A stretch of 64,000 nt of DNA from Chamaesiphon minutus PCC 6605 (GCF_000317145.1 NC_020053.1:1-64000); one strand, 5' to 3'; counted from the first letter of the stretch, positions 7,940 to 16,030 are shown. The notes: generated by a model not told the origin, from the letters alone. Numbers and translations: made by a program.

Positions 7940-10699
7940 CTAACGACTATAATTACTATCGAGATCTAGATTGTTTAGATCTTTCGCTTCGTCTCCACCC
8001 TGAGTAGGTAATATCACACCTCCACCCTCAGTAGGGAGTGTCACACCCACTTCGGTCGAGTCACTTTCTCGTTCTTTCACTAGATTTAACGGCTGAGAAA
8101 TCTCAACTGGCACATCGACTTCACGAACAACATTTTTATTGTCAATTCCTCGTTGTTTTTCGGCCTTCAATACCGCTTGTCGTTTATGTAATTCTGACAG
8201 TAACTCGCGCGGATTGCTATTACTCATCGAGTCCATTGCCATCGATCGGAGATTATCTGGCGAATCGGTAAAGATTTTAAGTTCGCTCCTGGCGCGACTG
8301 GCGGCAACGTAGAAACTTTCGGAGTTCTGCACCCCATCAGCCGCGACGAACACTCGCTCGCTAGTTTTTCCCTGGCTGCTGTAAATGGTTGTAGCAATCG
8401 CCAGATCGAAATGGTGAGCTTGGCGCAAATCGATCGCTTCGGTTCGTCCATCGCGGTACTTAATGTTTGCTAAATGCTCGACCGTGGATTCAATTTCAAA
8501 TTCTTGTCCATTACGTCGCTGTAACTGGGTATCGTTCTTACTCCAGCGCAAGCGATCTCCTACTGCTATACCGATCGATTCCTCATGATAGTGGGCTTTG
8601 TCAAAACTTAAGTCCGTGACGAGTCGTTCGCCCTCTGGCGATCTCAAGACAAGATCGTCTGCTTCTTTGCCAGCAACCACGTAACTTTGACCTTTTTCTA
8701 GTCGTTTGTAGTTGCGGATCGGCACTACAATATCGCCGACATTATAGTTGTGAACGTACCTGTTTTCAATCTTAGTAAATTTATAATCTACCAACTGTCG
8801 AGCCGGAAGGTCGAGTCCGATCGTTCCACTATCTCTGAATCCTTCACGGATCGCTGCGGTAATCTCCCGTCGGGTATCGTTAGTACCCGATACGATTAAT
8901 GTTTTGGCTTGCTCTGCTGGAGTCAGAGCTAAATACTCAGAAGCAATTTTCTCAATGATGTCATCTTTAGCAATCGTGACGATATTGTTATTTTGTTCTA
9001 ACAGTGTAAATCCCCGTTCGATCGCGCCATCGGCAAGGGCATCTACCGCAGCTTTGAGATTTGGGTCTTTTTGACGTAGTGATACCGTGAGTCGAGCTGT
9101 TGCCATTCCCGCTGCCTGCAATGACTTAAACGGGTTTCCCGCCGCCACTGATGATAGCTGACGGGTATCTCCAACTAGCAATACCCGCGCCTGCTCTTTC
9201 GTGGCTCTAGATAATAGGGCTAGGGCATCATCAGCACTCAACAAACCCGCCTCATCCACAATCCACAATTCATCTTTACTCGGCAGTTCCTCGCGACTAC
9301 AGAGTTTTCTCGCTACCGTATTGGTTTCTATTCCTAGCTCGTCACCTAACACTTTTGCAGCTTCGGCACTGGGGGCGAATCCTTTCACTTCGACTTCTTG
9401 CGAGTCGGCGATTTGCTTGAGTTCGGCAAGGGCGTATGTCTTCCCCGCACCCGCTACTCCTTGCCACGCGATCGCTCGATCTGCGTTGGTGGCAGCTAGC
9501 CTGACTGCTTGCCGCTGTCCGGCATTAAGCGTCGTATCTCGCAGATAATCGGTTACACTTTCGGTTGTAGCAACTGGGGTGAGAGTCCCTTGCCCCTGGC
9601 GCATCAGTGAAATCGTTTTTTCCTCTCGACAGAGTGCTCTAAAAGTGGTGTAACTACCGTCGAGTCTAATTAAATCCGCGCGATCGTCGCACAGTGGTTT
9701 AATCTCGGCAATATCGATCGGTAATCTTTGCGCGATCGCAAATTTCTCGATCTCTTCGACTCTAAAATCGACACTACGCTCGGAACAATGCGCGATGGCA
9801 TCTTCAATGTAGCGATCCTTTGTGGCTGCGGCGGTAGGTTCTACATCTTTGGCTAATCCCGATCGCACGATCTCGATGCCTAAATCTGCTGCTTCCTGTT
9901 GCCATTTTACTTTTAGCTCTGTCGAGGGGATACGTTCTTTATCTTTACGGGTGCGGTGCCAAGTATCCTCGCGGGTCTGCCAAGTACTGTTTCCTGGGCA
10001 CTCAGAGAGAATCTGCATCCGGCGTTTGCTAAAATCGACCAACGATTGTCGATCGTATCCTTTAATTTCAAATTGTCCGTGGGGGCGATGTTCGATTTCA
10101 TAGCCCAATCGTTCTACTTCGGCGGCTAAGTAAGCCTGATAAATTGTTCCTAAGTGTTTCTTGTTCTGAAAAATTAGATCGTTGTCGTTGGCATACCACT
10201 TGCCATTCTCTGCTTGAGTTAGGTTCATCACCAGGGCGTGAGTGTGCAGATGCGGATCGAGTTCGCGGCTCTCAATGTGGTCGAATTGGGCAACGACAAG
10301 GTTGCCAGTTTTAACTTCGATTACATTCTTATTGCTAGTGATGCGGGTTTGGGCATACCGTTCCTCAATTAATGCCAGAGTTTTCTCAACGGCGACGCGA
10401 TGGGCGATTTCCAACCGAGTATCGCCACCGACTAATGCAGTTAGACTCACGGATTTTGGTGCGGAAAATGTAAAATCCGTACCCGCCCGACGTTTTTCAG
10501 GGTCGCCTTTGGTGCCCAGATATCTGCTGCCATCTGGCGATTTGCCGTAGCAGACATTTTCAAATGACTCTCGCTCGATTTCACCTTCTAGACCGAGTGC
10601 CGACGCGCCCTTCCCATACCACCGAGTCTCATCTCGCTCGTAATACTCGGTAAAGTACTTTACGGCTCCACCGCCACTACAATTCTTAGCTGTCAGCAT
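7940..10699 (-). CDS. MobF-family conjugative relaxase/helicase (TrwC/TraI-like)
   Basis: The 919-residue protein nicks one strand at oriT, stays linked to the 5' end and helps unwind the plasmid for transfer. The N-terminal relaxase domain has the candidate nucleophile tyrosines near residues 15-20 (KYFTEYYERDE) and the metal-binding three-histidine motif at 141-154 (HIESRELDPHLHTH). A RecD-type SF1 helicase follows, with Walker A GVAGAGKT (about 415-422), Walker B WIVDEAG and a late YSSQGKT / YVAASRAR block. The length suits the family. It is transcribed away from the 350-bp region that should contain oriT. No coupling protein or secretion genes are in view, so the transfer machinery lies elsewhere or is supplied in trans. 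The TrwC-like name is by motif only. Confidence 0.93.
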   Translation of the reverse strand: MLTAKNCSGGGAVKYFTEYYERDETRWYGKGASALGLEGEIERESFENVCYGKSPDGSRYLGTKGDPEKRRAGTDFTFSAPKSVSLTALVGGDTRLEIAHRVAVEKTLALIEERYAQTRITSNKNVIEVKTGNLVVAQFDHIESRELDPHLHTHALVMNLTQAENGKWYANDNDLIFQNKKHLGTIYQAYLAAEVERLGYEIEHRPHGQFEIKGYDRQSLVDFSKRRMQILSECPGNSTWQTREDTWHRTRKDKERIPSTELKVKWQQEAADLGIEIVRSGLAKDVEPTAAATKDRYIEDAIAHCSERSVDFRVEEIEKFAIAQRLPIDIAEIKPLCDDRADLIRLDGSYTTFRALCREEKTISLMRQGQGTLTPVATTESVTDYLRDTTLNAGQRQAVRLAATNADRAIAWQGVAGAGKTYALAELKQIADSQEVEVKGFAPSAEAAKVLGDELGIETNTVARKLCSREELPSKDELWIVDEAGLLSADDALALLSRATKEQARVLLVGDTRQLSSVAAGNPFKSLQAAGMATARLTVSLRQKDPNLKAAVDALADGAIERGFTLLEQNNNIVTIAKDDIIEKIASEYLALTPAEQAKTLIVSGTNDTRREITAAIREGFRDSGTIGLDLPARQLVDYKFTKIENRYVHNYNVGDIVVPIRNYKRLEKGQSYVVAGKEADDLVLRSPEGERLVTDLSFDKAHYHEESIGIAVGDRLRWSKNDTQLQRRNGQEFEIESTVEHLANIKYRDGRTEAIDLRQAHHFDLAIATTIYSSQGKTSERVFVAADGVQNSESFYVAASRARSELKIFTDSPDNLRSMAMDSMSNSNPRELLSELHKRQAVLKAEKQRGIDNKNVVREVDVPVEISQPLNLVKERESDSTEVGVTLPTEGGGVILPTQGGDEAKDLNNLDLDSNYSR

Positions 10700-10814
10700 A
10701 CATGACTGAATGACAAGATGTTCGATCGCTTAACTGTAGTTTCATTTTGTAACTATTTTAAGTATTAAAATTTTACTCGATCGCACACAGCTTTCATTAT
10801 CGCCCAAATTGGTG

Positions 10815-10850
10815 AATTTTTTAAAAAATGCGTACTGTGCGTAGAAATTA
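10815..10850. other. Candidate oriT/nic region
   Basis: Between the MobF relaxase and the par-like operon is a perfect AT palindrome (ATTTTTT/AAAAAAT, 10816-10829) followed at once by TGCGTACTGTGCGTAG. From memory, the R388/TrwC nic region carries TGCGTATTGT before the cleavage site, which matches here at nine of ten bases. Position, hairpin and similarity all point to the origin of transfer, but the nick itself cannot be assigned from sequence. Confidence 0.3.
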
Positions 10851-10868
10851 AATCGGGTTGCTTAGTTT

Positions 10869-11030
10869 TAGCCCCCTAGCAGCATCCTGACAGCTCCCTT
10901 GTAGTCCCCCGTCAAACGTCGCATTTTCAGTTTACAATGCTGGCATAGCCCCTTAATAAGCATCTAGCAGACTCTTATTAGGCCCTTAACAAACCCCTTA
11001 AAACCCCCTGTTAGACCCCTAGACTTAGTA
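10869..11030. repeat. C-rich repeat array, candidate centromere (parC) or operator
   Basis: Seven short degenerate repeats with a CCCCT/CCCTTA core, most preceded or followed by TAG/TTA (cores near 10871, 10905, 10949, 10982, 10994, 11005 and 11016), fill the region just upstream of the gene pair at 11050-12608. In ParMRC systems the centromere is a repeat cluster directly upstream of the operon and also acts as its operator. The remaining part of the 350-bp intergenic stretch (10700-10868) shows only the oriT candidate. Confidence 0.4.
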
Positions 11031-11049
11031 GTAAACTAGAACTATTAAA

Positions 11050-11469
11050 ATGCCGCAGTGGAAATGGACGATATATCAGAGCAATGAATTGGATAAGTTG
11101 CTCTACGAATATTTAAAAAGCTGTAGTCGAATGAAGGACAACATCATTCAAGCCATCGAAGCGTTTTATTTGCCCTATGCCCTCAAACATATCGGAGCTT
11201 CGCCTTTGGAGGTTCAAAAAGCATACCAGAGATCGATAGATATCTTACAATCAAGAGTAAGAATTATGAAGCTCGATGCAGGGGTGCCAATAGGCACAGA
11301 TGATGATATTACGGTCGTCGCTCGAAGGCAGGTCTTCGACGATCGATTGCCTCCAATCCAGAACCCGATCCAGATCGCACAAGACGATCCACCAGCTAAT
11401 GAAATCGAGAACGAACCACCCATTCAACCTCGCAAGAGAATTATGGATTTAGAGGATTTAGAGGATTAA
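11050..11469 (+). CDS. Small protein upstream of parM, possible ParR-type adaptor
   Basis: A 139-residue, mostly helical protein with an acidic C-terminus (MDLEDLED). I see no clear ribbon-helix-helix signature, so the ParR idea rests on context: it is the first gene after a repeat array, it overlaps nothing, and it is 2 bp upstream of a ParM-like ATPase with a GTG start, a spacing typical of a coupled operon. If correct, it would bind the C-rich repeats and link the plasmid to ParM filaments. It could equally be an unrelated replication or copy-control protein. Confidence 0.6.
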   Translation: MPQWKWTIYQSNELDKLLYEYLKSCSRMKDNIIQAIEAFYLPYALKHIGASPLEVQKAYQRSIDILQSRVRIMKLDAGVPIGTDDDITVVARRQVFDDRLPPIQNPIQIAQDDPPANEIENEPPIQPRKRIMDLEDLED

Positions 11470-11471
11470 CT

Positions 11472-12608
11472 GTGGAATATCTTTATGCAGTGGTCGATTA
11501 TGGAAGTAGCGCGTTGAAGGTTGCGTTTGGTAAAGAACTCACTCAGACACCTCGATACTTCACGATGCAGCCAGAAATTATCGAGGTTCCGGTGGAGGCT
11601 GTAGAGGAGTACCGTCACACTTTCCTTGCAGATCCGATCCGATCTGCTTTTATTGGCATTAAAGATCGTTACTATGCTGTAGGAGACTTGGCGCAAGAAG
11701 CGTTCCGTTCCACATTAAACCTCTCCGAGCCGAAATCTAACAATGCAGTTGGGCGCACGTTAGCTGCCATAGCGGTAGCAGCTCGACTATCTCAGATTAA
11801 TAGTGGGAAGAAATTTAAGTTGTTTCTGTCGTGTTTGCTGCCACCAGGGGAATTATTAGATCGAGACATTCTCGAACAAAACCTCAGACAAGCACTGCAA
11901 AACTTTGATACGCCAATGGGCAAACTTCAGGTTAACTTACTGTACTTCAACTGTCATCCTGAAGGTGGCGGCTTATCATTGTTTTATGAAGAGCATCGGG
12001 GAGATATGGCCGATCGCGCGCTGGGAGTAATTATGATGGGGCACAGGAACACAAGTTGCTTCACGGTTCAAAATAGCGTCTACCGCAAGTTCCGCTCGAT
12101 CGATCTGGGATTTGCAACGGTAGTAAATGACATCCAACTAGCTACATCCGCCTACAAAGAGAAAACCATAACTGCTGCGGTTGCCAGCTACTTACTCAGT
12201 AGAGAAGAGGATAAAGCCCCACTCTTGAAAATGCTGCTCCGAAATACTCCCAGCGCACGGGAGCAGGAACTAGATAAATTGCTCAAGGCAATCGCCATAG
12301 CTAAGAAAAAATTCTGGAACTCTTTGAGTCAGTGGTTGGCGGTGCAATTTCCGCAGATCGATGAGATCGTATTTGGTGGCGGTGTCGCCCAAATGTTCGT
12401 ACCAGAAATGGTCGAGTTTTTTCAGGGCAAATTACCTAACTTACCAGACAAGAGTTGTCCGGCAATATACCTCAATGGCGGGTTGGAGTATTCAGATGAT
12501 ACGGTAATTCCAGAAAGGCTACAAGCTCGTTTTGCCGACGTACAGTGTTTGTGGGAAAAAGATATTTTACCAACTGCAAAATCTTACTGGGACATTACAA
12601 CAAAATAG
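11472..12608 (+). CDS. parM: ParM/StbA-like actin-fold plasmid segregation ATPase
   Basis: The 378-residue protein begins with an actin-like phosphate-1 loop (AVVDYGSSALKVAFG, residues 6-20) and has a second phosphate-loop-like segment (GVIMMGHRNTSCF) in the middle, plus a late IDEIVFGGGVAQ adenosine-type motif. Length and order fit the ParM/Alp family, which forms filaments that push plasmid copies apart. It starts with GTG 2 bp after the small gene upstream and lies downstream of a repeat array. The gene symbol is given for the family; the exact subclass (ParM, AlpA, StbA) cannot be told by eye. Confidence 0.75.
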   Translation: MEYLYAVVDYGSSALKVAFGKELTQTPRYFTMQPEIIEVPVEAVEEYRHTFLADPIRSAFIGIKDRYYAVGDLAQEAFRSTLNLSEPKSNNAVGRTLAAIAVAARLSQINSGKKFKLFLSCLLPPGELLDRDILEQNLRQALQNFDTPMGKLQVNLLYFNCHPEGGGLSLFYEEHRGDMADRALGVIMMGHRNTSCFTVQNSVYRKFRSIDLGFATVVNDIQLATSAYKEKTITAAVASYLLSREEDKAPLLKMLLRNTPSAREQELDKLLKAIAIAKKKFWNSLSQWLAVQFPQIDEIVFGGGVAQMFVPEMVEFFQGKLPNLPDKSCPAIYLNGGLEYSDDTVIPERLQARFADVQCLWEKDILPTAKSYWDITTK

Positions 12609-12616
12609 GTTTACTT

Positions 12617-13138
12617 ATGAAGTCAAGTATATTTACTAGAGAATTTTTTACACAGACCAAGGCTAACACCAAGCAAAAAAACAATCACATAGTCAAAGAT
12701 ATTATTATCAACGGGCGAGTCTTTCATTACGATCCGGTATACAAAGAGTATGTCGATAGCAAACTAGCGGGATTCCTAAAGAAATCTCCAGACGAAGAAG
12801 ATTACTGGGAATTTAGTGGTGATGGCTTCGATATTTGGTTTGCAGGGACATTTGCCGAAGTGAAAAGCGATCTTGAAGAGTATTGGGAGCCAGAGCCACT
12901 CGATCGCATAGAATTAATTTTGCTGAGGCTATGGAAAGAATTTCGATCGATCGAGAAAGGTGATATTATATGCCAAATTGGTCATAAGCCACAAAAAGTT
13001 ATTGCACTCCACCCTGAAATAGAAAATCTGGAAGCAGCATTTTCTTGTCAATCTTCAGATGGTAAGATTCGTCGCGTTAATTTTAAAGACTGGCGAGATG
13101 ATATGTGGGAGATCGAAAGTAGAGCATCTAATATTTAA
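12617..13138 (+). CDS. Hypothetical protein downstream of parM
   Basis: A 173-residue product, start chosen at ATG 12617 (MKSSIFTREFF), 8 bp after the parM stop; the frame stays open further upstream inside parM but that part is only the shadow of parM. No domain is recognised. The sequence is rich in acidic and aromatic residues (PDEEDYWEFSGDGFDIWF) and lacks membrane helices. Co-transcription with parM is likely. A role in segregation is possible but not shown by the sequence. Confidence 0.6.
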   Translation: MKSSIFTREFFTQTKANTKQKNNHIVKDIIINGRVFHYDPVYKEYVDSKLAGFLKKSPDEEDYWEFSGDGFDIWFAGTFAEVKSDLEEYWEPEPLDRIELILLRLWKEFRSIEKGDIICQIGHKPQKVIALHPEIENLEAAFSCQSSDGKIRRVNFKDWRDDMWEIESRASNI

Positions 13139-13160
13139 TACGTTAAACTTCGCCTGAAGA

Positions 13161-13469
13161 TTATAGCGCAGATACTATCTCTATAGCGACAAGCCCAGTT
13201 GCAAAGACTAGGAAGCGGTACCAAATTTTTAATGGAAACCAGGACGGTATCGGCGTTAATGGGCAACAGAAAAAAGCTGTAGCGAATAAGATGGTTTGGA
13301 GGCGGACTGCAAAGATAAAATCGTGGTGTGTGACGGCTTTATTAAAATACACGACACTAAGCATTAGCCCTGGCACCAGAAGCGTGATACAGACACTCCA
13401 GTACAGGAATGCTTCTATCCTACGTTCGAGTTCAATTCTCTGTGGCGATCTCTGTTTTTTTCTTGGCAT
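13161..13469 (-). CDS. Small three-helix membrane protein
   Basis: A 102-residue protein with a strongly basic N-terminus (MPRKKQRSPQRIELERR) and three hydrophobic segments (about 21-42, 52-70 and 82-100), so probably an inner-membrane protein with its N-terminus inside. No family is recognised. It is convergent with the gene at 12617-13138, with a 22-bp gap. Confidence 0.55.
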   Translation of the reverse strand: MPRKKQRSPQRIELERRIEAFLYWSVCITLLVPGLMLSVVYFNKAVTHHDFIFAVRLQTILFATAFFCCPLTPIPSWFPLKIWYRFLVFATGLVAIEIVSAL

Positions 13470-13581
13470 ACTGAATATTACAGCAAGTTTTATTATACCT
13501 CAATGATATGAGACGACTGTGCTAACGTCAATAAGTATGAGTGTTAGAAAAAGTGAGTATTGAAATCGATTAGTGCAGAAA

Positions 13582-13617
13582 AAATGAGTGAGTAACCAAT
13601 TGGTTACTCACTCATTT
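13582..13617. terminator. 36-bp perfect palindrome, likely terminator or operator
   Basis: Both 18-base arms match perfectly around AATT (left arm AAATGAGTGAGTAACCAA). It lies 3 bp past the stop of the minus-strand gene at 13620-13802. On the minus strand it is followed by TTTTCTGC, a usable U-tract. A protein-binding palindrome is the alternative. Confidence 0.55.
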
Positions 13618-13619
13618 AA

Positions 13620-13802
13620 CTAAAAGCTATGCTCGTCAAGCCATTTCATAGGTTCTTCGTGTGCGAATTCACACGCTCGTTCCCATTTCAGATCGTCGAT
13701 ACGTTCTTGGAGTGCGATTATTTCTTCTACATCCGTAGGGATAGATGTAAAGGTTTCATCAAAAGTAGGTAAGCACATGGTATTTTCACCACTAAACATC
13801 AT
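13620..13802 (-). CDS. Small acidic hypothetical protein
   Basis: Sixty residues, rich in glutamate and aspartate with a helical middle (VEEIIALQERIDDLKWERA). No family recognised. An alternative start is ATG at 13778 (MCLPTFDETF), which has a weak upstream GGTGA; the ATGATG at 13802 has no clear ribosome site. The palindromic terminator directly downstream and the similar arrangement of neighbouring small genes support it being real. Confidence 0.4.
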   Translation of the reverse strand: MMFSGENTMCLPTFDETFTSIPTDVEEIIALQERIDDLKWERACEFAHEEPMKWLDEHSF

Positions 13803-13808
13803 TTAGTT

Positions 13809-13850
13809 GAAGCTTTGCTGCGACCGCCGAAGACGGCGCGCAAGCTTCGC
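13809..13850. repeat. Short dispersed repeat, family B copy 1
   Basis: The core CGACCGCCG-AAGA-CGGCGCGC followed by AAGCTTCG recurs, with CTAGG in the middle, on the other strand at 62468-62497 inside the NACHT gene. The element is a GC-rich palindrome in an otherwise AT-rich gap, as expected of cyanobacterial small dispersed repeats. Confidence 0.6.
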
Positions 13851-13868
13851 ACATTGAGGTCGCGCTCT

Positions 13869-13911
13869 AACCATATACCGATGATTTGTTGGCATTCATC
13901 GGTATATGGTT
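13869..13911 (-). terminator. Hairpin overlapping the end of the 13896-14312 gene
   Basis: A perfect 16-bp stem (arm AACCATATACCGATGA) with an 11-base loop. The stop codon of the minus-strand gene lies inside the stem. No U-tract follows, so it may slow or protect the transcript end rather than act as a classical terminator. Confidence 0.45.
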
Positions 13912-14312
13912 AAGAATTGCTTGACAAGATATACTTCGATTTCTCCTAAATATCTCCAATCAGGATAACGAGGGCGGTTATTGACAATTTCAAACTTAAC
14001 CAGAGAGTATTCTTCTTGTTCGCGCTCGTAGCCGCCTTCTGCTGCTGTCCATTTACCCCAATGCTCTAAATAAATCAATCGTTGGGGATCGATTTCAAAC
14101 TCCAGACAGATTTTATGCGCTAGAATTTCAAAGGCATTGCAGATACTCATATCTGGATTGTCTGGCAGCTCGGAAACGATTACTTTAATTCCATAGCCAA
14201 TCGTTTCCGAAATAGCTGGAGTAGAATCTAGTGATGGGATTGAGAGCCGACATTGAGAGTCGTACTTGTGACCTGGAATTCTATAGTTATAAGTATTGTT
14301 GTATATTGACAT
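13896..14312 (-). CDS. Hypothetical protein
   Basis: A 138-residue soluble protein, no family recognised. It has an acidic, aromatic middle (LEHWGKWTAAEGGYEREQEE) and a C-terminal strand-rich segment. It lies 11 bp downstream of the DpdA-like gene on the same strand, so the two are probably co-transcribed together with the clamp-motif gene. Its job may be linked to that DNA-modifying enzyme, but only position argues for this. Confidence 0.55.
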   Translation of the reverse strand: MSIYNNTYNYRIPGHKYDSQCRLSIPSLDSTPAISETIGYGIKVIVSELPDNPDMSICNAFEILAHKICLEFEIDPQRLIYLEHWGKWTAAEGGYEREQEEYSLVKFEIVNNRPRYPDWRYLGEIEVYLVKQFLTIYR

Positions 14313-14323
14313 AGCTTTTTTAT

Positions 14324-15076
14324 CTATTTACTAATAGTTATTTGTCGAAAAATCGTTGGATTTGGCTCTCTGATATTAGCCGCATAGGTAACAGCAGTTA
14401 GTGGATTGTTGCTGTCACAGTATTTAAGTTGTCCGTTGCCACGATACAGTCCCGCAGCGGCACTATCGGCAGAGTATAACAAGTCCCAAATCAATGGCTG
14501 TGCTAAGGCACGGAGTTTAACACCGAAGCCGTGCAGCCGAAGATCGGGACGTTCCGACTTAATTTGCAGGAGGATTTGGGCGATTTGCTTTGGCGGCAAG
14601 TGTGCGATGCTACCCACTCCCACCCATTGACCTAGAGCCAAGCGGTCGCCATAATCTTCGAGATGGCAAACATAGTCGATCGGTCGATCGCCTTGTAGAA
14701 CTGGCATCAAGTAAGCTGACAGGTTGCAATTGAGAAGTCGATCGTAACGATCGATCGTCAACTGTTGATGTTGATAGATTGACATGTTTGTGATTTTAAG
14801 GATGGCGCGGTGGCACAACCAATCTTGGCTCACCCAAGCATCCAAACAGCCGTGATGTTGCCAAGTTTTGACAAGGGCGACATAGATATCGATTGGTAAA
14901 TGTTGACCATGTGAATGGAACCTTGAATATGTACCGCAGTCTAAGATCCAATTTTGAATGGGAAATAAACTGCGGCGCGATTGCAATCTAGAGGCAGAAA
15001 CTAAACAGCGGGGAAAGTGCTTGGTACCACTTTCCCCGCTATTAATTTGATGCCAGCCGCTGTAGAAGTGCTGCAT
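14324..15076 (-). CDS. DpdA-like transglycosylase (TGT superfamily)
   Basis: The family swaps guanine for a 7-deazaguanine; DpdA acts on DNA, its TGT relatives on tRNA. Start chosen at ATG 15076 (MQHFYSGWHQ), 2 bp after the upstream stop, giving 250 residues. Family-like segments in order: WILDCGTYSRF with a catalytic-type Asp at 46, AWVSQDWLCH, YLMPVLQGDRP, LGQWVGVGSIAHL, RPDLRLHGFGVK and LLYSADSAAA. Phage and bacterial DpdA-type proteins have WILDSGAF, MPVLQG and GVGS in the same order. It is shorter than full Dpd-cluster DpdA and no dpdB-K or preQ0-synthesis genes are beside it, so the base would come from the host queuosine pathway. The substrate (DNA or RNA) is inferred. Confidence 0.75.
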   Translation of the reverse strand: MQHFYSGWHQINSGESGTKHFPRCLVSASRLQSRRSLFPIQNWILDCGTYSRFHSHGQHLPIDIYVALVKTWQHHGCLDAWVSQDWLCHRAILKITNMSIYQHQQLTIDRYDRLLNCNLSAYLMPVLQGDRPIDYVCHLEDYGDRLALGQWVGVGSIAHLPPKQIAQILLQIKSERPDLRLHGFGVKLRALAQPLIWDLLYSADSAAAGLYRGNGQLKYCDSNNPLTAVTYAANIREPNPTIFRQITISK

Positions 15077-15078
15077 GG

Positions 15079-15507
15079 TTAGAATAGGGATAGTTGAGGC
15101 TGTTGACGATCGACAGTGCAATAGACTCGGTTATTAGTTACGATTAAGAAATCGGCAGATGATAAAGGTTCATTGCTGTCTTTCCAGGTGAAGTAAGGCT
15201 GAGAATACGGGCAGTAGTAAATTTCTCTCAACTCACTATGGGAGATCGACACGGAGGAAGGAGCGAGCAAAATTCCGATCGAATAGGCGTGGACATTCTT
15301 TCGATCGCTCGCAATCACTCTTTGTCGTCCTGGCTCGGAGACATAGAATTCAGGCAACTTAATGACTGCATCAGTTACATGACCGATGACTAACCAGCTT
15401 TTGTTAATTTGCTGTTGTAAGCTCATTTTGTGGGTTAAAAGATTGCGATAGATTCGAGTAGGTAAATTTCGGCAGATTGCCCAATCTACTTGTTTGGTTC
15501 TAGACAT
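15079..15507 (-). CDS. Small protein ending in a consensus sliding-clamp-binding peptide
   Basis: A 142-residue protein, start at ATG 15507 (MSRTKQVDWAIC); the longer frame to 15552 runs into a hairpin and is unlikely. I do not recognise the fold. Its last eight residues are QQPQLSLF, and QLSLF is the known consensus by which polymerases, MutS and other proteins dock on the DnaN clamp. An exposed C-terminal position suits such a peptide. The gene ends 2 bp before the DpdA-like gene, so the two are surely co-translated. A clamp-tethered partner that brings the base-exchange enzyme to newly made DNA is an attractive inference. Confidence 0.6.
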   Translation of the reverse strand: MSRTKQVDWAICRNLPTRIYRNLLTHKMSLQQQINKSWLVIGHVTDAVIKLPEFYVSEPGRQRVIASDRKNVHAYSIGILLAPSSVSISHSELREIYYCPYSQPYFTWKDSNEPLSSADFLIVTNNRVYCTVDRQQPQLSLF

Positions 15508-15534
15508 AATTTTTGGTTTTGAGGATAAATAAAA

Positions 15535-15560
15535 CTGCCAGCACGTTAACATGCTGACAG
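15535..15560 (-). terminator. Rho-independent terminator
   Basis: A 9-bp stem (one mismatch or G-U pair) around an 8-base loop, followed on the minus strand by TTTTATTT. It ends the transcript of the gene at 15590-16030 and separates it from the clamp-motif/DpdA-like pair. Confidence 0.6.
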
Positions 15561-15589
15561 CTCAAGGTGTAATTGAATTAGCTATGAAT

Positions 15590-16030
15590 CTATAGTTGGA
15601 CTTCGCTAAGGCAGATGGCTTCGCACAAATCGTCAATTTCATCACTTGATAGTGGTTCGTCATTGACAAAATGTGGAAGATCTAAATCTAAGATATCGTC
15701 ACGATTTGCTTGGAAATATCTCAGGGCTGCTAAAACTGTTGCAACTACTCGTTGGCAAAGCCTTTCCTCTGGAGAATTGCGATCTAGCGTCGGTTCTAAT
15801 GAGTACCCGTCAGCATTAGGCTTGACTTGGTGAGTGACATAGCCGACATAAATATCCTCGACGTAATCAGCCCAAGAACCATCGTCTGGATCTTGACAAC
15901 ATTTAAGATCGGAATTTGCTTCGGCAATTGCTTCTTCTTGAGTAGGGAAGAAGCTCTCCGACTCCCAGTTATGGGCGAACCAGAGACGGGAAGGGGAATT
16001 ATTGTTAGCGGAATTATCTATCATATTCAA
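15590..16030 (-). CDS. Hypothetical protein
   Basis: A 146-residue, acidic soluble protein with no recognised domain. Notable parts are FPTQEEAIAEAN near residue 28, a DPDDGSWADYVEDIYVG stretch, and an acidic C-terminus. The gene is isolated between its own downstream terminator (15535-15560) and the next minus-strand gene 28 bp upstream. An alternative start is the ATG two codons in. Confidence 0.5.
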   Translation of the reverse strand: MNMIDNSANNNSPSRLWFAHNWESESFFPTQEEAIAEANSDLKCCQDPDDGSWADYVEDIYVGYVTHQVKPNADGYSLEPTLDRNSPEERLCQRVVATVLAALRYFQANRDDILDLDLPHFVNDEPLSSDEIDDLCEAICLSEVQL

